A DNA stretch of 64,000 nucleotides from Chitinophagaceae bacterium (lineage in GTDB: Bacteria; Bacteroidota; Bacteroidia; Chitinophagales; Chitinophagaceae): contig JADJLJ010000002.1 in NCBI GenBank assembly GCA_016710165.1, positions 62,001-126,000 of the forward strand, given 5' to 3'. The translations under genes and the position numbers were made by a program. Positions within the stretch are counted from its first letter, which is position 1. Every line of letters starts with the position of its first letter. Below are positions 24,802 to 33,892 of this stretch, piece by piece. The notes beneath the pieces are model-generated. The model was not told the DNA's origin and did not search any database. It worked only from the letters and a program-made list of their open reading frames with translations.

Positions 24802-25347
24802 TTATAGTTTAGATAAGATATCCTCACTCATCGGCTTCACTTTGCTTGTAAAATGTGCGATCAGTTTCCCGTTCTCATCCAGTAAAAATTTGTTGAAGTT
24901 CCAGGTGACCCGGGCATCCAACACCCCGTTCTCATCTTTATTGCAAAGCCAACGGTAAATGGGGGCGATGTTCTTTCCCTTTACCGATATTTTGGCCGCC
25001 ATGGGAAAGGTTACGCCGTAATTCTTTTTACAGAATGCAGCAATGGCTTCATTGCTGCCGGGTTCCTGGGAGAAGAAATTGTTGGCAGGGAAACCAACGA
25101 TGACCAGCCTGTCTTTATATTTTTCATATAATTTCTCCAGGTCATCGTATTGCGGGGTAAAGCCACATTTGCTGGCGGTATTTACGATCAGTATCTTCTT
25201 TCCCTTGAAGGCAGTGAAGTCAATGCTGTCTCCATTCAATCCTTCTACCTTAAAATCGTAGATGGACCTTTTTTGCGCCTGAACAGTTGTACAGGGAACA
25301 GCATTCCCTAAAAAAAGGAAGCTTGAAAAAGCCAGCCATTTGATCAT
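24802..25347 (-). CDS. Glutathione peroxidase-family protein (second copy)
   Basis: Cys-type thiol peroxidase of the glutathione peroxidase family, exported. The preferred start MIKWLAFSSFLFLGNAV (25347) gives a signal peptide and a 4-bp gap to the upstream paralogue. The catalytic tetrad is conserved: C61 in NTASKCGFTPQ, Q94 in NNFFSQEPG, W149 and N150 in VTWNFNKF. A further Cys in AFCKKNYGV may act as the resolving cysteine, as in thioredoxin-dependent members. The gene is a tandem duplicate of 25352-25924 and very probably co-transcribed. Bacterial members of this type usually use thioredoxin rather than glutathione. Confidence 0.92.
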   Translation of the reverse strand: MIKWLAFSSFLFLGNAVPCTTVQAQKRSIYDFKVEGLNGDSIDFTAFKGKKILIVNTASKCGFTPQYDDLEKLYEKYKDRLVIVGFPANNFFSQEPGSNEAIAAFCKKNYGVTFPMAAKISVKGKNIAPIYRWLCNKDENGVLDARVTWNFNKFLLDENGKLIAHFTSKVKPMSEDILSKL

Positions 25348-25351
25348 GTTC

Positions 25352-25924
25352 TTAAAGTTTGCTGGTGATCTCCTCACTCATTGGTGTAACCTTGGTTCCG
25401 AAGTAGTTTAATAAATTCCCTTTTTCGTCCAGCAGGAATTTACCGAAATTCCATTTTATCTCAGCATCCAGCACACCATTCTCCGACTTGTTACAAAGCC
25501 ATTTATAGATGGGAGCAATGTCGTCTCCTTTTACTGATATCTTGGCTGCCATCGGAAAGGTTACGCCGTAATTCTTTTTGCAGAATTCTTTGATCTCGGT
25601 ATTGGTACCGGGTTCCTGCCCGCCAAAGTTGTTGGCCGGAAAACCAACGATCACCAGCTTGTCTTTGTATTTCTCATACAATTGTTCCAGGCCTTCGTAT
25701 TGAGGAGTGTAGCCACATTTGCTGGCCGTATTAACGATCAGTATCTTTTTGCCTTTGAATCCGGCGAAATCAATGGTTCCACCGTCAAGCGCTTCCACCT
25801 TAAAGTCGTAGATGGATTTTGCCGGCGCAATGGTTCCGGCTTCGGGACCAGGGGCAGTGGTATCATTGTTTGCATGCAAGGTGCAGGACATAAGCACAGC
25901 GCCGATGGCTAATAATTTGATCAT
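25352..25924 (-). CDS. Glutathione peroxidase-family protein (first copy)
   Basis: Paralogue of the next gene, closely similar across the whole core. Catalytic tetrad: C70 in NTASKCGYTPQ, Q103 in NNFGGQEPG, W158 and N159 in IKWNFGKF; possible resolving Cys C115. The N-terminus MIKLLAIGAVLMSC contains a lipobox-like sequence (LMSC, C14), so this copy may be lipidated while the other is soluble, which would place two peroxidases at different sites in the envelope. The start at 25924 is supported by this leader. Confidence 0.92.
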   Translation of the reverse strand: MIKLLAIGAVLMSCTLHANNDTTAPGPEAGTIAPAKSIYDFKVEALDGGTIDFAGFKGKKILIVNTASKCGYTPQYEGLEQLYEKYKDKLVIVGFPANNFGGQEPGTNTEIKEFCKKNYGVTFPMAAKISVKGDDIAPIYKWLCNKSENGVLDAEIKWNFGKFLLDEKGNLLNYFGTKVTPMSEEITSKL

Positions 25925-25991
25925 GATGGATCTTGTTTAATAATGATAGTAACAGATTTTTTGTGATTTTGTTTACCGGTATGGTCCCGGG

Positions 25992-27401
25992 CTACTGTTT
26001 TTCATAGCAACCCAGGTCTGGTAAACCAACATTCCTGTTCCTGTCATCCAGGTCTTTCAGATAGCCGGTTGCAACGCCGGCATTAATGCCCGGGGCTGCC
26101 GTATTATTCGCAGTCCGGAAATCGAATATCCTTTTGTTCACATCAATACTGTCAAATAACGGGTTTTGGTTCTTAAGGTTGCCTGTTAAGGTACTGTTTG
26201 CCGGATCAGCAGTTGCCCGGTAAATATTCTTCTCAAACAAGACATTGAATGGAGTTGTGCCCTGTTTATTTACCAGCACTTCGCTGGTAACAATTCCTTC
26301 GTCGCCCCAGAAAATATTGTTACGGAAAACGGCATTCAGGTCGGCTGTTAAAATTGTGCCGGTAAGGGTTGAAAAATTATTTACCGTAAGTACCGGGTTT
26401 TTATGATTCAGGTAGTCGTTTGAAAAAGCTGCCACCGTGCAATGCGTGAAGTTGTAGATACCACCATAACTTAAAACAATGTTGCTGCCGCAGTTGCTGA
26501 TCAGGCTATTGTCTGCCTGCAGGCTGCTGTTTACACAAAACACACCCACATCATAAGCATTATCAACGACACACTGGTGCAGGATGAGTTTTGGATTTGC
26601 ATTGATGGATGGTTTTTCAGCAACAATGGCCTGGTAGGCATTTTTAACCACAGCAAAGGTCATCACGTTATTCCGGCTGTTACCTCGGAAATAAATGCCG
26701 GGCCAGCTTGCCGGCAGATCTTTATAAGGATCATCCAGCCGGTCGCCGGTGAATACCACATTATTTGTCTTAGTTCCATTGACCAGTAATGAACCGTCCA
26801 CAATAAAGGGGGCATCTGCATGGGAATATATCCTGCATCCGGGTTGAATGGTAAGTGAGGCGGTCGTATCGATCCGTATGCTTCCGAGAATTACATAGGG
26901 CAGGTTGTTCGTCCAGACCACATTGCCGGTAATCACCCGGTTGCTTAAAAAATTGGCATTTTGGCCATAGGCCTGCAATTGAACAAAGCGGTCATTTCCG
27001 TTATAATTGACCAGTATGCTGTCGCTTACAATAAAGGGAAGGTTTGTTGCATTGGGGTTGATGGTGACCGATACAAAAACATAGATGCTGTCGTTGGCAT
27101 CAATGACCAGGTTGTTTGCCTCGGTAGTCGCCGCCCCGTCAACATTCATTTTAAAAGAAGAACCTGTGCCACCCATCAGTTTTACTTTATCCAGGCGTAG
27201 TTTTTGATTGTTCCCGTTTATGATCTTGAAGGATTTAGTGATGGATCCGGTTGTGGTAAAAACGGTATCGTATTTTAAGGTATCGGTGGTAATGCGGAGC
27301 AATGCGTCGGCGCTGCTGATGAAGGAATCTTTTTTGCAGGAGGCTAAAAAAAAGCAAAAAGCAAAAGGCAAGAAGCAAAAAAGGAAATTCAGTTTCTTCA
27401 T
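25992..27401 (-). CDS. Lipoprotein with predicted right-handed beta-helix
   Basis: A 469-residue protein with lipoprotein leader (FCFFLASCKK, lipobox LASC). An N-terminal all-beta region (residues about 30-150, SITKSFKIINGNNQKLRLDKV) resembles an abnormal-spindle/HYDIN-like Ig domain. It is followed by a beta-helix region with the typical ASLTIQPGCRIY, SLLVNGTKTNNVVFTGDRLDDPYKDLPASWPGIYF and repeated Asn turns, as in parallel beta-helix surface proteins. No catalytic residues can be picked out. It precedes comF on the same genomic strand but its DNA start region is a low-complexity gcaaaaag run. Function unknown. Confidence 0.8.
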   Translation of the reverse strand: MKKLNFLFCFLPFAFCFFLASCKKDSFISSADALLRITTDTLKYDTVFTTTGSITKSFKIINGNNQKLRLDKVKLMGGTGSSFKMNVDGAATTEANNLVIDANDSIYVFVSVTINPNATNLPFIVSDSILVNYNGNDRFVQLQAYGQNANFLSNRVITGNVVWTNNLPYVILGSIRIDTTASLTIQPGCRIYSHADAPFIVDGSLLVNGTKTNNVVFTGDRLDDPYKDLPASWPGIYFRGNSRNNVMTFAVVKNAYQAIVAEKPSINANPKLILHQCVVDNAYDVGVFCVNSSLQADNSLISNCGSNIVLSYGGIYNFTHCTVAAFSNDYLNHKNPVLTVNNFSTLTGTILTADLNAVFRNNIFWGDEGIVTSEVLVNKQGTTPFNVLFEKNIYRATADPANSTLTGNLKNQNPLFDSIDVNKRIFDFRTANNTAAPGINAGVATGYLKDLDDRNRNVGLPDLGCYEKQ

Positions 27402-27464
27402 TGGACAAATTTATACTTATTTGAGTACAGTTTTGCTTCGTTCACCCTTCGGCTTCGCTCCCTG

Positions 27465-28181
27465 TTATTTGGCTGCATATGCCAATGTGGCGATACTCAG
27501 TTTAACTTTTTCATGTTGCAACATTACCGTGCCACAGGCTTCCAGCGTTGCCCCGGTTGTAATTACATCATCCACCAGCAGCAGGTGTTTATTTTTCAGT
27601 AACCCTGGGTTTACAACATTAAAACTGCCGCTCACATTTTCCCATCGTTCGGTACGGTGCTTGCTGGTTTGTGTTTCGGTGGCGTAAGGCCGTACCACGA
27701 TGCCGTTCATGACCGGTATGTTCATTGTGGAAGACATGCCGTTGCAGATGATCGCTGCCTGGTTGTAACCCCGTTTGTGCTCTTTGTCGGCATAAAGGGG
27801 CAGGGGGATCAATGCATCGATATTGTTAAAGCGGTTGCTTTTCAGCAGACTTCTGCCCATCAGCTCTCCCAGGTAAAACCCGATCTGTGTATCGCCCTTG
27901 TATTTAAGCTGGTGGATCAGGTGCTGTACCAGGAATTCCTTTGAAAAATAGAACTCGCTGTGCCCGGCTTCCAGGGGAAGCCTTCCCCAGAAATGTTTTT
28001 CAATGGGGTTATTGGCAATGCCTGCAAAATTGGTATGCGGTAAAGAATGAAGGCAGCGAAGGCAGAGCAGGCTGTCTTCCCTTACCAGGTCGGAACCACA
28101 TCCGGTACATACATGCGGGTAAAAGAGATGCAGGGTACTGCTGACAATATTTTTAATGGCTGCGATCATCGCCCATAATTG
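27465..28181 (-). CDS. comF: ComF family phosphoribosyltransferase-like protein
   Basis: ComF proteins are linked to DNA uptake and transformation. An N-terminal zinc-finger-like region holds four cysteines (CTGCGSDLVREDSLLCLRC), and the C-terminal half has the PRPP-binding motif LLLVDDVITTGATLEACG. The start MQLWAMIAAIKNI (28181) is preferred because an earlier ATG would overlap the 3' end of radA by 38 bases. The 10-bp gap after radA indicates a joint operon, as in other Bacteroidota. Confidence 0.9.
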   Translation of the reverse strand, partial: QLWAMIAAIKNIVSSTLHLFYPHVCTGCGSDLVREDSLLCLRCLHSLPHTNFAGIANNPIEKHFWGRLPLEAGHSEFYFSKEFLVQHLIHQLKYKGDTQIGFYLGELMGRSLLKSNRFNNIDALIPLPLYADKEHKRGYNQAAIICNGMSSTMNIPVMNGIVVRPYATETQTSKHRTERWENVSGSFNVVNPGLLKNKHLLLVDDVITTGATLEACGTVMLQHEKVKLSIATLAYAAK

Positions 28182-28191
28182 CATTAACAAG

Positions 28192-29571
28192 TTAAAATAA
28201 ATACTGGTATAATTCCTCCACCTTACCAAGGGGCACTACTTCAATGTTGAATTTGGATTTACCGGTTTGTTTATGAGAAAGATTGTATTTGCTGACAATG
28301 ATCTTTTCAAAACCTAATTTCTCTGCTTCTGCGATCCGTTGCTCGATCCGGTTCACGGCCCTGATCTCTCCGCTGAGACCTACTTCGCCGGCAAAACAAT
28401 ATTTCTGACTGATGGGGACGTCTTCATAACTGCTCAGTAAAGCACTTACTATAGCAAGATCAATGGATGGATCCTCTGCTTTCAATCCCCCGGCGATATT
28501 GATGAATACATCCTTCACTCCAAAATGAAAACCACCTCTTTTCTCAAGCACCGCCAGTAATAATTGCAGCCTCCGCAAGTCGAAACCACTTACGGTTCGC
28601 TGGGGAGTTCCGTAAACACTCTGGGTAACCAATGCCTGCCCTTCAATTAACAAGGGCCTTAGTCCTTCCATGGTTGCCGCGATGGCGATACCACTGAGTT
28701 GTTCTTCTTTTTGGGTTATTAAAATTTCGGAGGGATTGCTCACTGCCCGCATTCCGGTATCGGTCATTTCATAAATACCCAGTTCGGCGGTAGAGCCAAA
28801 GCGGTTCTTGAGTGTACGCAGTATGCGGTACGTATAATGCCGGTCGCCTTCGAACTGAAGCACGGTATCCACCATGTGTTCCAGGATCTTTGGACCAGCA
28901 ATGGTCCCATCTTTGGTAATATGGCCGATCAGGAAGACCGGCGTATTTGTTTCCTTGGCAAAGCGCTGCAGTTCTGCAGCACATTCCCTGATCTGGCTTA
29001 TACTGCCCGGGCTGCTTTCCACAAAGGGAGATTGAAGCGTCTGGATGGAATCCACGATCACGAGCTGCGGTTTCAGTTTTTTGATCTCCTGGAAAATGGT
29101 TTGTGTACTGGTTTCAGTAAGCAGGTAAAAATTCTCACTTTTAAACCCGATCCGGTCGGCCCGCATTTTTATCTGCTGTTCGCTTTCTTCACCGCTTATA
29201 TATAGTGTAACTATATCGGTCAACTGCAAACCATTCTGCAGGAATAAGGTTGATTTGCCAATGCCGGGTTCACCGGCAACCAGGACGATGCTGCCTAAAA
29301 CAATTCCCCCGCCAAGAACCCGGTTCAATTCCGCATCGGTGGTAACGATCCTTTTTTCTTCGGCGCTGCTTACGTCATTGATGGAAATGGTCTTTAATTT
29401 ACCGGCGCCCGTATAATCCTGCCAGGGATCTTTTTCTTTTTTATCGGTGCCCTTAACAATGACCTCTTCAACAAATGTGTTCCAGGAATTGCAGGACGGA
29501 CACTTGCCCAGCCATTTGGCGCTTTCATAACCACAGTTCTGGCAAAAAAAGGCGGATTTGGTCTTGCTCAT
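28192..29571 (-). CDS. radA: DNA repair protein RadA
   Basis: RecA-like helicase that extends recombination intermediates. Full length at 459 aa. Zinc finger C10-x2-C13-x10-C24-x2-C27, Walker A GEPGIGKST (residues 100-108), RadA signature KNRFG (255-259), and a C-terminal Lon-protease-like domain without a catalytic Ser (EDPSIDLAIVSALLSS region). It shares an operon with comF, so a combined role in recombination of incoming DNA is plausible. The upstream 448 bp hold no gene. Confidence 0.97.
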   Translation of the reverse strand: MSKTKSAFFCQNCGYESAKWLGKCPSCNSWNTFVEEVIVKGTDKKEKDPWQDYTGAGKLKTISINDVSSAEEKRIVTTDAELNRVLGGGIVLGSIVLVAGEPGIGKSTLFLQNGLQLTDIVTLYISGEESEQQIKMRADRIGFKSENFYLLTETSTQTIFQEIKKLKPQLVIVDSIQTLQSPFVESSPGSISQIRECAAELQRFAKETNTPVFLIGHITKDGTIAGPKILEHMVDTVLQFEGDRHYTYRILRTLKNRFGSTAELGIYEMTDTGMRAVSNPSEILITQKEEQLSGIAIAATMEGLRPLLIEGQALVTQSVYGTPQRTVSGFDLRRLQLLLAVLEKRGGFHFGVKDVFINIAGGLKAEDPSIDLAIVSALLSSYEDVPISQKYCFAGEVGLSGEIRAVNRIEQRIAEAEKLGFEKIIVSKYNLSHKQTGKSKFNIEVVPLGKVEELYQYLF

Positions 29572-29724
29572 GCCCTAAATGTAAACTGGAAAAAGAAGAA
29601 TGAAAAATCAATTAAAACGAAAAACAGTTTTGTAGAACCGGTCATCCATATTCTGCGAAACAGGAAATAGTGTTGATTCGGATCGAACTTTCAGCAGTAG
29701 GAAACTGATAGTTGTTTCAAAGTA

Positions 29725-29752
29725 AAAGGGTCAACATTTCTGCTGACCCTTT
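29725..29752. other. Isolated perfect hairpin, possible small-RNA terminator
   Basis: aaagggtca (29725-29733) and tgacccttt (29744-29752) form a perfect stem with a 10-base loop. The T run after it is short. No gene on either strand ends here, so it is not an ordinary gene terminator. Confidence 0.4.
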
Positions 29753-29971
29753 GTACTTACTAACCCATTAAATTCTGTTGCTAAATTACAAATTGCGGCC
29801 ACATAAAAAAATAAATTTTGGCCGATGTTGATAAGTTATTGGGCTTACTAACTGCGTAGTATAAACTATTAATGCCCTTGTAAATATTTGTAAATCAATT
29901 ATATAGCAAAGCCAGGTCATTTGCTTTCCAGGCGACATTATAGTATGGGAAAAAATATTTTTTTTAAAATA

Positions 29972-30003
29972 TTTGGTTTATAATATAAACTACTTTACGT
30001 TTG
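29972..30003 (+). promoter_or_regulatory. Bacteroidota-type promoter for the TonB receptor gene
   Basis: TTTG (29972-29975), a 20-base spacer, then TACGTTTG (29996-30003). This fits the Bacteroidota sigma-ABfr consensus TTTG-N19-21-TAnnTTTG exactly. The ATG follows 17 bases later, so the leader would be very short. Confidence 0.75.
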
Positions 30004-30019
30004 TGTCAAATTTTGAAGG

Positions 30020-32281
30020 ATGAAAAGGGCAGTTGTATTCATTATATTATTAAGCAGTTTAGGTTCAAAAGCCCAGACCAGGATTTCGGGCAGGATCTCA
30101 GATACCAAGGGAAAGCCACTGGGTGGGGTAAGCATAACTTTGCGAAACAGCTACGACGGTTCTACAACCGATTCGTTGGGAAATTTCTCCTTTACAACTA
30201 CCGAAAAGGGAAAACAAACTTTAGAGGCATCCATAATCGGGTACCGGCCATTTGAGCAGGAAATTACCCTGGCTCCGGGTCCATTAACATTAAATATTCT
30301 TCTAAAGGAGTTGGTGACCGAACTAAAGGCCGTGGTCATATCGGCCGGGGCATTTGTTGCCAGCGATAAAAATAAAGGGGCCGTTCTGAATGCCATTGAC
30401 ATTGTAACCACTCCAAGCGCCAATGCGGATGTTACCAGTGCATTTAAAACCCTGCCCGGCACCCAGCAGGTTGGAGAGAGTGAGGGTTTGTTTGTGAGAG
30501 GGGGCTCCGCAACGGAAAGCAAGATATATATGGATGGCAACCTGGTGAACAATTTTTTTTACAGCAGCACACCGGGTATTGCAACAAGGGGAAGGTTCAA
30601 TCCATTTCTTTTTAAAGGAACGATTTTCAGCTCAGGCGGCTATTCGGCATTATATGGCCAGGCACTTTCCTCGGCATTGATCCTGGAAAGTAAAGACCTG
30701 CCGGAAAGAACAGAAGCCGATCTGGCCATTTCAGTAATTGGTCTGGGCGGCGGTATCCAGCATCTTGCAAAAGATAAGAAATCATCCTGGGGTGTATCGT
30801 ATAATTATACAAACCTGTTGCTTGGTTTTGCGATCAATAAACAAAAGCAGGATTTTTTCCAGATACCTGTTTACCACCAGGGGGATGCCAACTTCCGTAT
30901 AAAGACCCGAACAGGCGGGATGATCAAATATTATGGGTACATCAGTGCCAACAAAACCGGGTTCCGTAACCCGGATATTGACTCGATGGTTTTAAAAGAT
31001 GCGTTTGCTATAGACAACCTGAATACGTACCAGAACATCAACTGGAAAGATAACCTGGGCAACAACGGGTGGCGGATCAATACCGGCATCAGTTTCAGTA
31101 CCAACAGGGATGATATGTTGAATGAACTGCAGGATGCCAAAAACCAGAAGCAGGTCATCAGCAACCCGTCTTTTTATGCGTTTAAGAATTTTACCTTAAA
31201 AAACCGGGCGCAGTATGCACAGGCAAGGCTTGTGCTGGAGAAAAAGCTGAACGGGTTGAATACCATTCGCTTTGGCAGTGATTATTTCTACAGCGACGAA
31301 AAATCGACCTACACGTTATATGATGGGAACAAATTTTCTGAAACGGTAAAAGATAATCTGGTATCTGTTTTTGGAGAAACGGACATCTTTCTTACCAACA
31401 GCCTGGCCGCCAAGATCGGGAGCAGGCTGGAATATTCAGCGTTGATCAGAAAATGGAATGTGGCCCCCCGGGTTTCCGTGGCATATAAGTTTGCAGATAA
31501 CAGCCAGGCCTCATTTGCTTATGGCCTCTTTTATCAGAACCCCGAACGGAAATATCTGCCAACAACTGCAGGCCTTCATTATTCAAGGGCGGCCCATTAC
31601 ATACTTCAATATCAAAAACTGGGTACCAGCCGCACGTTCCGGGTAGAGGCTTCTTATAAGAAATACAGCGACCTGTATAAAACCTCCTTTACTATGACCG
31701 GAAGGGAGATAGCCGCCAACAACAATGGTTTTGGTGATGCAAAGGGAGTAGAGTTATTCTGGAGAGATAAAAAGACCTTTAAGAACGTGGACTACTGGAT
31801 CTCCTGGTCTTACCTGGATACTAAAAGGGACTTCCTGAATTATCCAAAGGCGATCACGCCGTCATTTGCAGCCAGCCATACAGCCGCTTTGGTGGTAAAG
31901 AAATTTGTGCTGCCCTGGAAAACAGGCTTTAACCTCAGTTACAATTTTGCAACAGGCCGTCCGTATTACCGCATTGCATATGATAATATACAAAGCAGGT
32001 ATGTGATCACAGATGCCGGCAAAACCATCAGCTACAACAGCATGAGCTTTAGCGTAAACTACCTGCCGAACCTTGGTAAGACAAATCCAAAGGTTTTTGC
32101 TGTATGGGTCTTAGGCATCAACAATGTACTGGGACAGAACCAGGTGTTCAACTACAACTACAGCAATGATGGAAGCCGGAAAGTGGCCGTAACTCCACCA
32201 TCGAGGCGGTTCATCTTCCTGGGTTGTTTTCTCAGTTTTGGAGTAGACCGGACGCAGGATGCGATCAATAACAACCTGTAA
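30020..32281 (+). CDS. TonB-dependent receptor with carboxypeptidase-regulatory domain
   Basis: Outer-membrane transporter, 753 aa. Signal peptide MKRAVVFIILLSSLGSKAQ. The CarboxypepD_reg-like domain spans residues about 20-100 (ISGRISDTKGKPLGGVSITL). The plug follows (about 115-225, with LFVRGGSATESKIYMDG), then the 22-strand barrel, ending in a short C-terminal strand. No SusD gene follows, so it does not belong to a Sus-type pair; the substrate is unknown. A very good promoter lies just upstream. The next two small genes have gaps of 40 and 19 bp and are probably in the same operon. Confidence 0.92.
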   Translation: MKRAVVFIILLSSLGSKAQTRISGRISDTKGKPLGGVSITLRNSYDGSTTDSLGNFSFTTTEKGKQTLEASIIGYRPFEQEITLAPGPLTLNILLKELVTELKAVVISAGAFVASDKNKGAVLNAIDIVTTPSANADVTSAFKTLPGTQQVGESEGLFVRGGSATESKIYMDGNLVNNFFYSSTPGIATRGRFNPFLFKGTIFSSGGYSALYGQALSSALILESKDLPERTEADLAISVIGLGGGIQHLAKDKKSSWGVSYNYTNLLLGFAINKQKQDFFQIPVYHQGDANFRIKTRTGGMIKYYGYISANKTGFRNPDIDSMVLKDAFAIDNLNTYQNINWKDNLGNNGWRINTGISFSTNRDDMLNELQDAKNQKQVISNPSFYAFKNFTLKNRAQYAQARLVLEKKLNGLNTIRFGSDYFYSDEKSTYTLYDGNKFSETVKDNLVSVFGETDIFLTNSLAAKIGSRLEYSALIRKWNVAPRVSVAYKFADNSQASFAYGLFYQNPERKYLPTTAGLHYSRAAHYILQYQKLGTSRTFRVEASYKKYSDLYKTSFTMTGREIAANNNGFGDAKGVELFWRDKKTFKNVDYWISWSYLDTKRDFLNYPKAITPSFAASHTAALVVKKFVLPWKTGFNLSYNFATGRPYYRIAYDNIQSRYVITDAGKTISYNSMSFSVNYLPNLGKTNPKVFAVWVLGINNVLGQNQVFNYNYSNDGSRKVAVTPPSRRFIFLGCFLSFGVDRTQDAINNNL

Positions 32282-32321
32282 AATGCCATTAAAACATTTA
32301 TAACCAATAAACCATTTTATC

Positions 32322-32633
32322 ATGTCAAATCAGCAACCGGCTCCCGAAGGCAAAGACCCCGTTTTATGGGAGATCGCACAAAAAAGAGCAAGTTTCAAAG
32401 GTCATGCGGTCAGTTACGTTATTGTAAATGCATTTTTATGGGGCATCTGGTTCTTATCTGCAGAGCGCCGCCATATGAATTTTAGTGATTACGGATGGGA
32501 TCATTTCCCCTGGCCTTTGTGGCCAACACTCGGCTGGGGTGTAGGGCTGGCCTTTCATTTTGCCGGCGCCTATATTTTTCCCCGGGCCAATTCGGTGGAA
32601 AGGGAGTATGAAAAATTAAAAAACAAAAAATAA
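32322..32633 (+). CDS. 2TM domain-containing small membrane protein
   Basis: One hundred and three residues with two membrane segments (AVSYVIVNAFLWGIWFLSA and PLWPTLGWGVGLAFHFAGAYI) joined by a short, aromatic loop, and charged ends (EIAQKRASFKGH; EREYEKLKNKK). This matches the 2TM domain family, found alone or fused to histidine kinases in Bacteroidota. Role unknown. It lies between the TonB receptor and a periplasmic protein in a likely operon. Confidence 0.85.
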   Translation: MSNQQPAPEGKDPVLWEIAQKRASFKGHAVSYVIVNAFLWGIWFLSAERRHMNFSDYGWDHFPWPLWPTLGWGVGLAFHFAGAYIFPRANSVEREYEKLKNKK

Positions 32634-32652
32634 ACAACAAAAACATTCAACA

Positions 32653-33294
32653 ATGAAAAAGGTCTTGCTACTCGCTGCTGTTATTATTATGTCGGTAAAT
32701 TCTTTTGCACAAAGCGAAAAATATATGGCTGCCATGAAAAGCAATATTGCCGCAATCGATACCAGTTACCGTAACCCGGCTAACCTGTTAACCCTGGCAA
32801 ACAATTTTGAGCGTATTGCCACGGCAGAAAAAAACCAATGGCTGGCTTATTATTATGCTGCTTTATGCCAGGTCAATTATACCTACATGGAACAGGACAA
32901 ATCGAAGATCGATGCCATAGCTGATAAAGCAACCGCACTCATCAATAAAGCCGATTCCCTGCAGCCGGATAATTCAGAGATCAGTTGCCTGAAAAGTATG
33001 ATTGCCAGCAGCCACATGATGGTGAACCCCATGCAGCGTTATATGGAATATGGTGCGGAGATATCCTCGTACATTGACGCTGCCATGCAGCAGGACCCCA
33101 CGAATCCCCGTCCGGAATACCTGAAGGGCCAGGGACTTAAATACACGCCGGAGCAGTTTGGTGGTGGCTGTGTTACTGCAAAGCCGGTATTGCAGTCTTC
33201 TTTAGATAAGTTCAACAATTTTAAACCCGCCAGCGATATTCATCCTAACTGGGGCAGGCAACGGGTGGAAATGTTATTAAAAGAATGCAAATAA
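32653..33294 (+). CDS. Periplasmic helical-repeat protein of unknown function
   Basis: Signal peptide ending in NSFAQ. The mature 190 residues are helical with TPR-like pairs (NQWLAYYYAALCQVNYTYM and NSEISCLKSMIASSHMMV). The end NWGRQRVEMLLKECK is typical of a Bacteroidota family I have seen annotated only as hypothetical. Cysteines are present but form no clear motif. It follows the 2TM gene by 19 bp, so it shares the TonB receptor transcript; a role in handling the imported substrate is possible but not shown. Confidence 0.8.
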   Translation: MKKVLLLAAVIIMSVNSFAQSEKYMAAMKSNIAAIDTSYRNPANLLTLANNFERIATAEKNQWLAYYYAALCQVNYTYMEQDKSKIDAIADKATALINKADSLQPDNSEISCLKSMIASSHMMVNPMQRYMEYGAEISSYIDAAMQQDPTNPRPEYLKGQGLKYTPEQFGGGCVTAKPVLQSSLDKFNNFKPASDIHPNWGRQRVEMLLKECK

Positions 33295-33354
33295 ATTATT
33301 AGTGTACATCTGAATCATAAAAGACATGTTGATCCCGGTAATTAAATTAAGTAA

Positions 33355-33828
33355 ATGAATTACACTTATCTTAAACTGCTACACCTTTTTCCTGTAATGT
33401 TATTTTTGGGGAATATTGTTACAGGACTTTTCTGGATGCGTTTTGCAGTAAAAACAAGGGATGTAAAGATCATTAACTTTACTATGAAATGTATTATTAA
33501 TTTAGACCGATACTTTACTATACCCGGAGTTATAATTATTACTACTGCCGGCATATTAACCGCTATATACGGACACTTCCCTTTATTAAGAACGGGCTGG
33601 ATATTCTGGTCGATCATCATGTTTTCCATTTCAGGGCTTATTTTTTCGATCAAATTAGTTCCATTACAAAAGCAGATTTACTCACTTACTTTAAATAAGG
33701 AAGAATCTGCCGGCATCGACTGGAAAAATTTCAATAATATATATTTTATGTGGGATATCTGGGGCCTTATTGCATTACTAACCCCTCTGGCAGCTTTTGT
33801 GATGATGATACTTAAAATTCCGCAATGA
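33355..33828 (+). CDS. Membrane protein, DUF2269-like
   Basis: Four membrane segments in 157 residues. The order of features (YLKLLHLFPVMLFLGNIVTGLFW, then a cytoplasmic loop with NLDRYFTIPGVIII, then TGWIFWSIIMFSISGLIFSIKLVPLQKQ) fits the DUF2269 family of predicted integral membrane proteins. Function unknown. It begins a run of four genes (to 35391) with a similar, lower-GC look and short gaps. Confidence 0.72.
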   Translation: MNYTYLKLLHLFPVMLFLGNIVTGLFWMRFAVKTRDVKIINFTMKCIINLDRYFTIPGVIIITTAGILTAIYGHFPLLRTGWIFWSIIMFSISGLIFSIKLVPLQKQIYSLTLNKEESAGIDWKNFNNIYFMWDIWGLIALLTPLAAFVMMILKIPQ

Positions 33829-33892
33829 ATTTCTGATATTAATGTAGTTAATGAGCGCATTTTAAAGGCTCAATTAAATAAAATCTAAGAAC

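Larger units (their letters stand above)
29572..30019. other. Gene-free divergent spacer between radA and the TonB receptor
   Basis: AT-rich. It holds a perfect 9-bp hairpin at 29725-29752 and the strong promoter at 29972-30003; a small inverted ggcc(a/t) pair lies around 29797-29823. No open frame looks coding. An independent small RNA ending at the hairpin cannot be excluded. Confidence 0.6.
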
